A stretch of 64,000 nucleotides of DNA from Thermohalobaculum sp963700775. GTDB taxonomy: Bacteria > Pseudomonadota > Alphaproteobacteria > Rhodobacterales > Rhodobacteraceae. The position numbers were made by a program, and so were the translations under genes. The stretch covers positions 62,001-126,000 of the forward strand of contig CAVOYU010000014.1 of assembly GCA_963700775.1 (NCBI GenBank), given 5' to 3'. Positions within the stretch are counted from its first letter, which is position 1; each line of letters starts with the position of its first letter. The notes under the pieces are model-generated. The model was not told the origin of the DNA. It saw nothing but the letters and a program-made list of their open reading frames with translations, and made no database searches. Positions 62,933-64,000 of this stretch are shown in pieces.

Positions 62933-64000
62933 ATGGAAACCGTACGCAGGAGCCTCGCCGCGGCCCCCGACGGCTGGACGCTCGGCAGCCTGGTGCTGGC
63001 GGCGGTGCTGCTGATGCCGATCGTGGCGGTCGGCTGGATGGCGTTGTTCCCGACCGAGAACATCTGGCCGCATCTGGTGCGCTACGCCCTGCCGGTCTAT
63101 CTCGGCAACACCCTGATGCTGATGGCGATGGTGGGCTTCGGCACCGCCTGTATCGGCACCGGCGCCGCCTGGCTGGTGGTGATGACCGACTTCCCCGGCC
63201 GCCGGGTGCTGGAATGGGCGCTGCTGGCGCCGCTCGCCATGCCCGCCTATATCGGCGCCTACGCGCTGGTCGACCTGCTGGAATATGCCGGGCCGGTGCA
63301 GACGGCGCTGAGGCACCTCTTCGGCTGGCAGGACGCGCGGGACTACTGGTTCCCGCAGATCCGCTCGATCTGGTCGGCGGGCTTCGTGCTGACGCTGTCG
63401 CTCTATCCGTATGTCTACCTGCTGGCCCGCGCCGCCTTCCGCGAGCAGTCGGTCTGCGCGCTGGAGGTCGGGCGCTCGCTCGGCTGCGGGCCCTGGGGGG
63501 TGTTCCTGCGGCTCGGCCTGCCGCTGGCGCGCCCGGCGGTGGTGGCGGGCAGCGCCATCGCGATGATGGAGACCCTGAACGACTTCGGCGCGGTCGACTA
63601 TTTCAATGTGCCCACCCTGACCCGCGGCGTGTTCGCGATCTGGCTCGACACCTACAATGCGGGCGGCGCGGCGCAGATCTCGCTGGTGATGCTGGGCTTC
63701 GTGCTGCTGCTGCTGGCGCTGGAGCGGGTCAGCCGGCGTGGCAAGCGGTTCCATCACACGTCGCGGCGCTACCGGCCGATCCGGCGGGCCCGGCCGAAGC
63801 GGCTGAAGCGGGCGGTGGTGATCGGGCTCTGCTGCTTTCCGGTGCTGTTCGGCTTCGTGCTGCCGACCCTGATCGTCGCCTGGCATGCGGGCAATCATCT
63901 GGGGCAATGGGCGGAGAGCGGCTTCTGGCGCGCGATGGTCCATACCGGCGTGCTGGCCGGGCTGGCGGCGGCGATCTCCTGCGCGGTCGGCATCTTCATG
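62933..64000 (+). CDS. Iron(III) ABC transporter permease (FbpB-type), 3'-truncated by window edge
   Basis: A frame from ATG 62933 stays open to the last base (356 codons). The permease signature EVGRSLGCGPWGVFLRLGLP (EAA loop) lies near 178-197, with several membrane helices before it. A second set of helices starts at the end, as expected for fused two-domain FbpB/SfuB permeases of over 500 residues. It would import iron with a periplasmic binding protein and ATPase not seen here. Divergent from glyQ. Confidence 0.85.
   Translation, partial: METVRRSLAAAPDGWTLGSLVLAAVLLMPIVAVGWMALFPTENIWPHLVRYALPVYLGNTLMLMAMVGFGTACIGTGAAWLVVMTDFPGRRVLEWALLAPLAMPAYIGAYALVDLLEYAGPVQTALRHLFGWQDARDYWFPQIRSIWSAGFVLTLSLYPYVYLLARAAFREQSVCALEVGRSLGCGPWGVFLRLGLPLARPAVVAGSAIAMMETLNDFGAVDYFNVPTLTRGVFAIWLDTYNAGGAAQISLVMLGFVLLLLALERVSRRGKRFHHTSRRYRPIRRARPKRLKRAVVIGLCCFPVLFGFVLPTLIVAWHAGNHLGQWAESGFWRAMVHTGVLAGLAAAISCAVGIFM

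Noticed and set aside
61832..63943. 703-codon minus-strand frame spanning glyQ and the iron permease
   Set aside because: Gln/Arg/His-rich translation with no domain, overlapping two well-identified genes in other frames.

Overview
The window is a 64 kb piece of a high-GC alphaproteobacterial chromosome, most likely Rhodobacterales or a close relative. This rests on the clusters rimP-nusA-ylxR-infB and glyQ-(DUF6446-like)-glyS-ppdK, a complete cbb3 oxidase set, and a (sulfo)lactate module of the kind known from Roseobacter and Paracoccus relatives. The lineage is an inference. No rRNA, tRNA, CRISPR array, phage or insertion sequence was recognised.

Layout. 1-6.5 kb: the 3' part of gltB, a DUF411 protein, mtgA and an AAA+ ATPase. 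6.6-11.9 kb: a methyltransferase, then a GntR regulator divergent from suyA-suyB-slcC-comC, which would convert both sulfolactate enantiomers to pyruvate and sulfite. 11.9-22.5 kb (minus): rimP-nusA-ylxR-infB behind a promoter and a likely transcription attenuator. rbfA is separated from infB by about 4.4 kb holding a badly frameshifted cytochrome c peroxidase-like gene, and truB is not next to rbfA. 22.5-29 kb: cyclopropane fatty acid synthase, SDR, LysR, DUF1127, an iminopeptidase with a small NTF2-like partner, ubiG and a drug/metabolite exporter. 29.4-34 kb: two TadE-like and two TadG-like pilus-associated genes, with a duplicated promoter element, a 12-bp minisatellite and several indels. 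34-38.9 kb: an MttB-family methyltransferase and a dimethylglycine dehydrogenase-like enzyme divergent from a TetR regulator. 39-41 kb: a MarR-GNAT fusion, a SYLF protein and ccoS.

41-53.5 kb holds the cbb3 oxidase in two minus-strand blocks, ccoGHIS and ccoNOQP. Each block has a perfect FNR/FixK box upstream, and between them lie a peptidoglycan-binding protein, a LysE exporter, a methyltransferase, an HxlR regulator and an LpxR-like lipid A deacylase. 53.7-64 kb: a SleB-like hydrolase, ppdK, a small secreted protein, glyS (frameshifted), an isochorismatase-like hydrolase, a DUF6446-like protein, glyQ and the start of an iron ABC permease that runs off the end.

Several genes that should be intact (glyS, ccoI) carry single-base indels, as do the peroxidase and the first TadE/TadG pair. 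The sequence alone cannot tell gene decay from locally poor base calling; an essential gene such as glyS argues for the latter, at least there.
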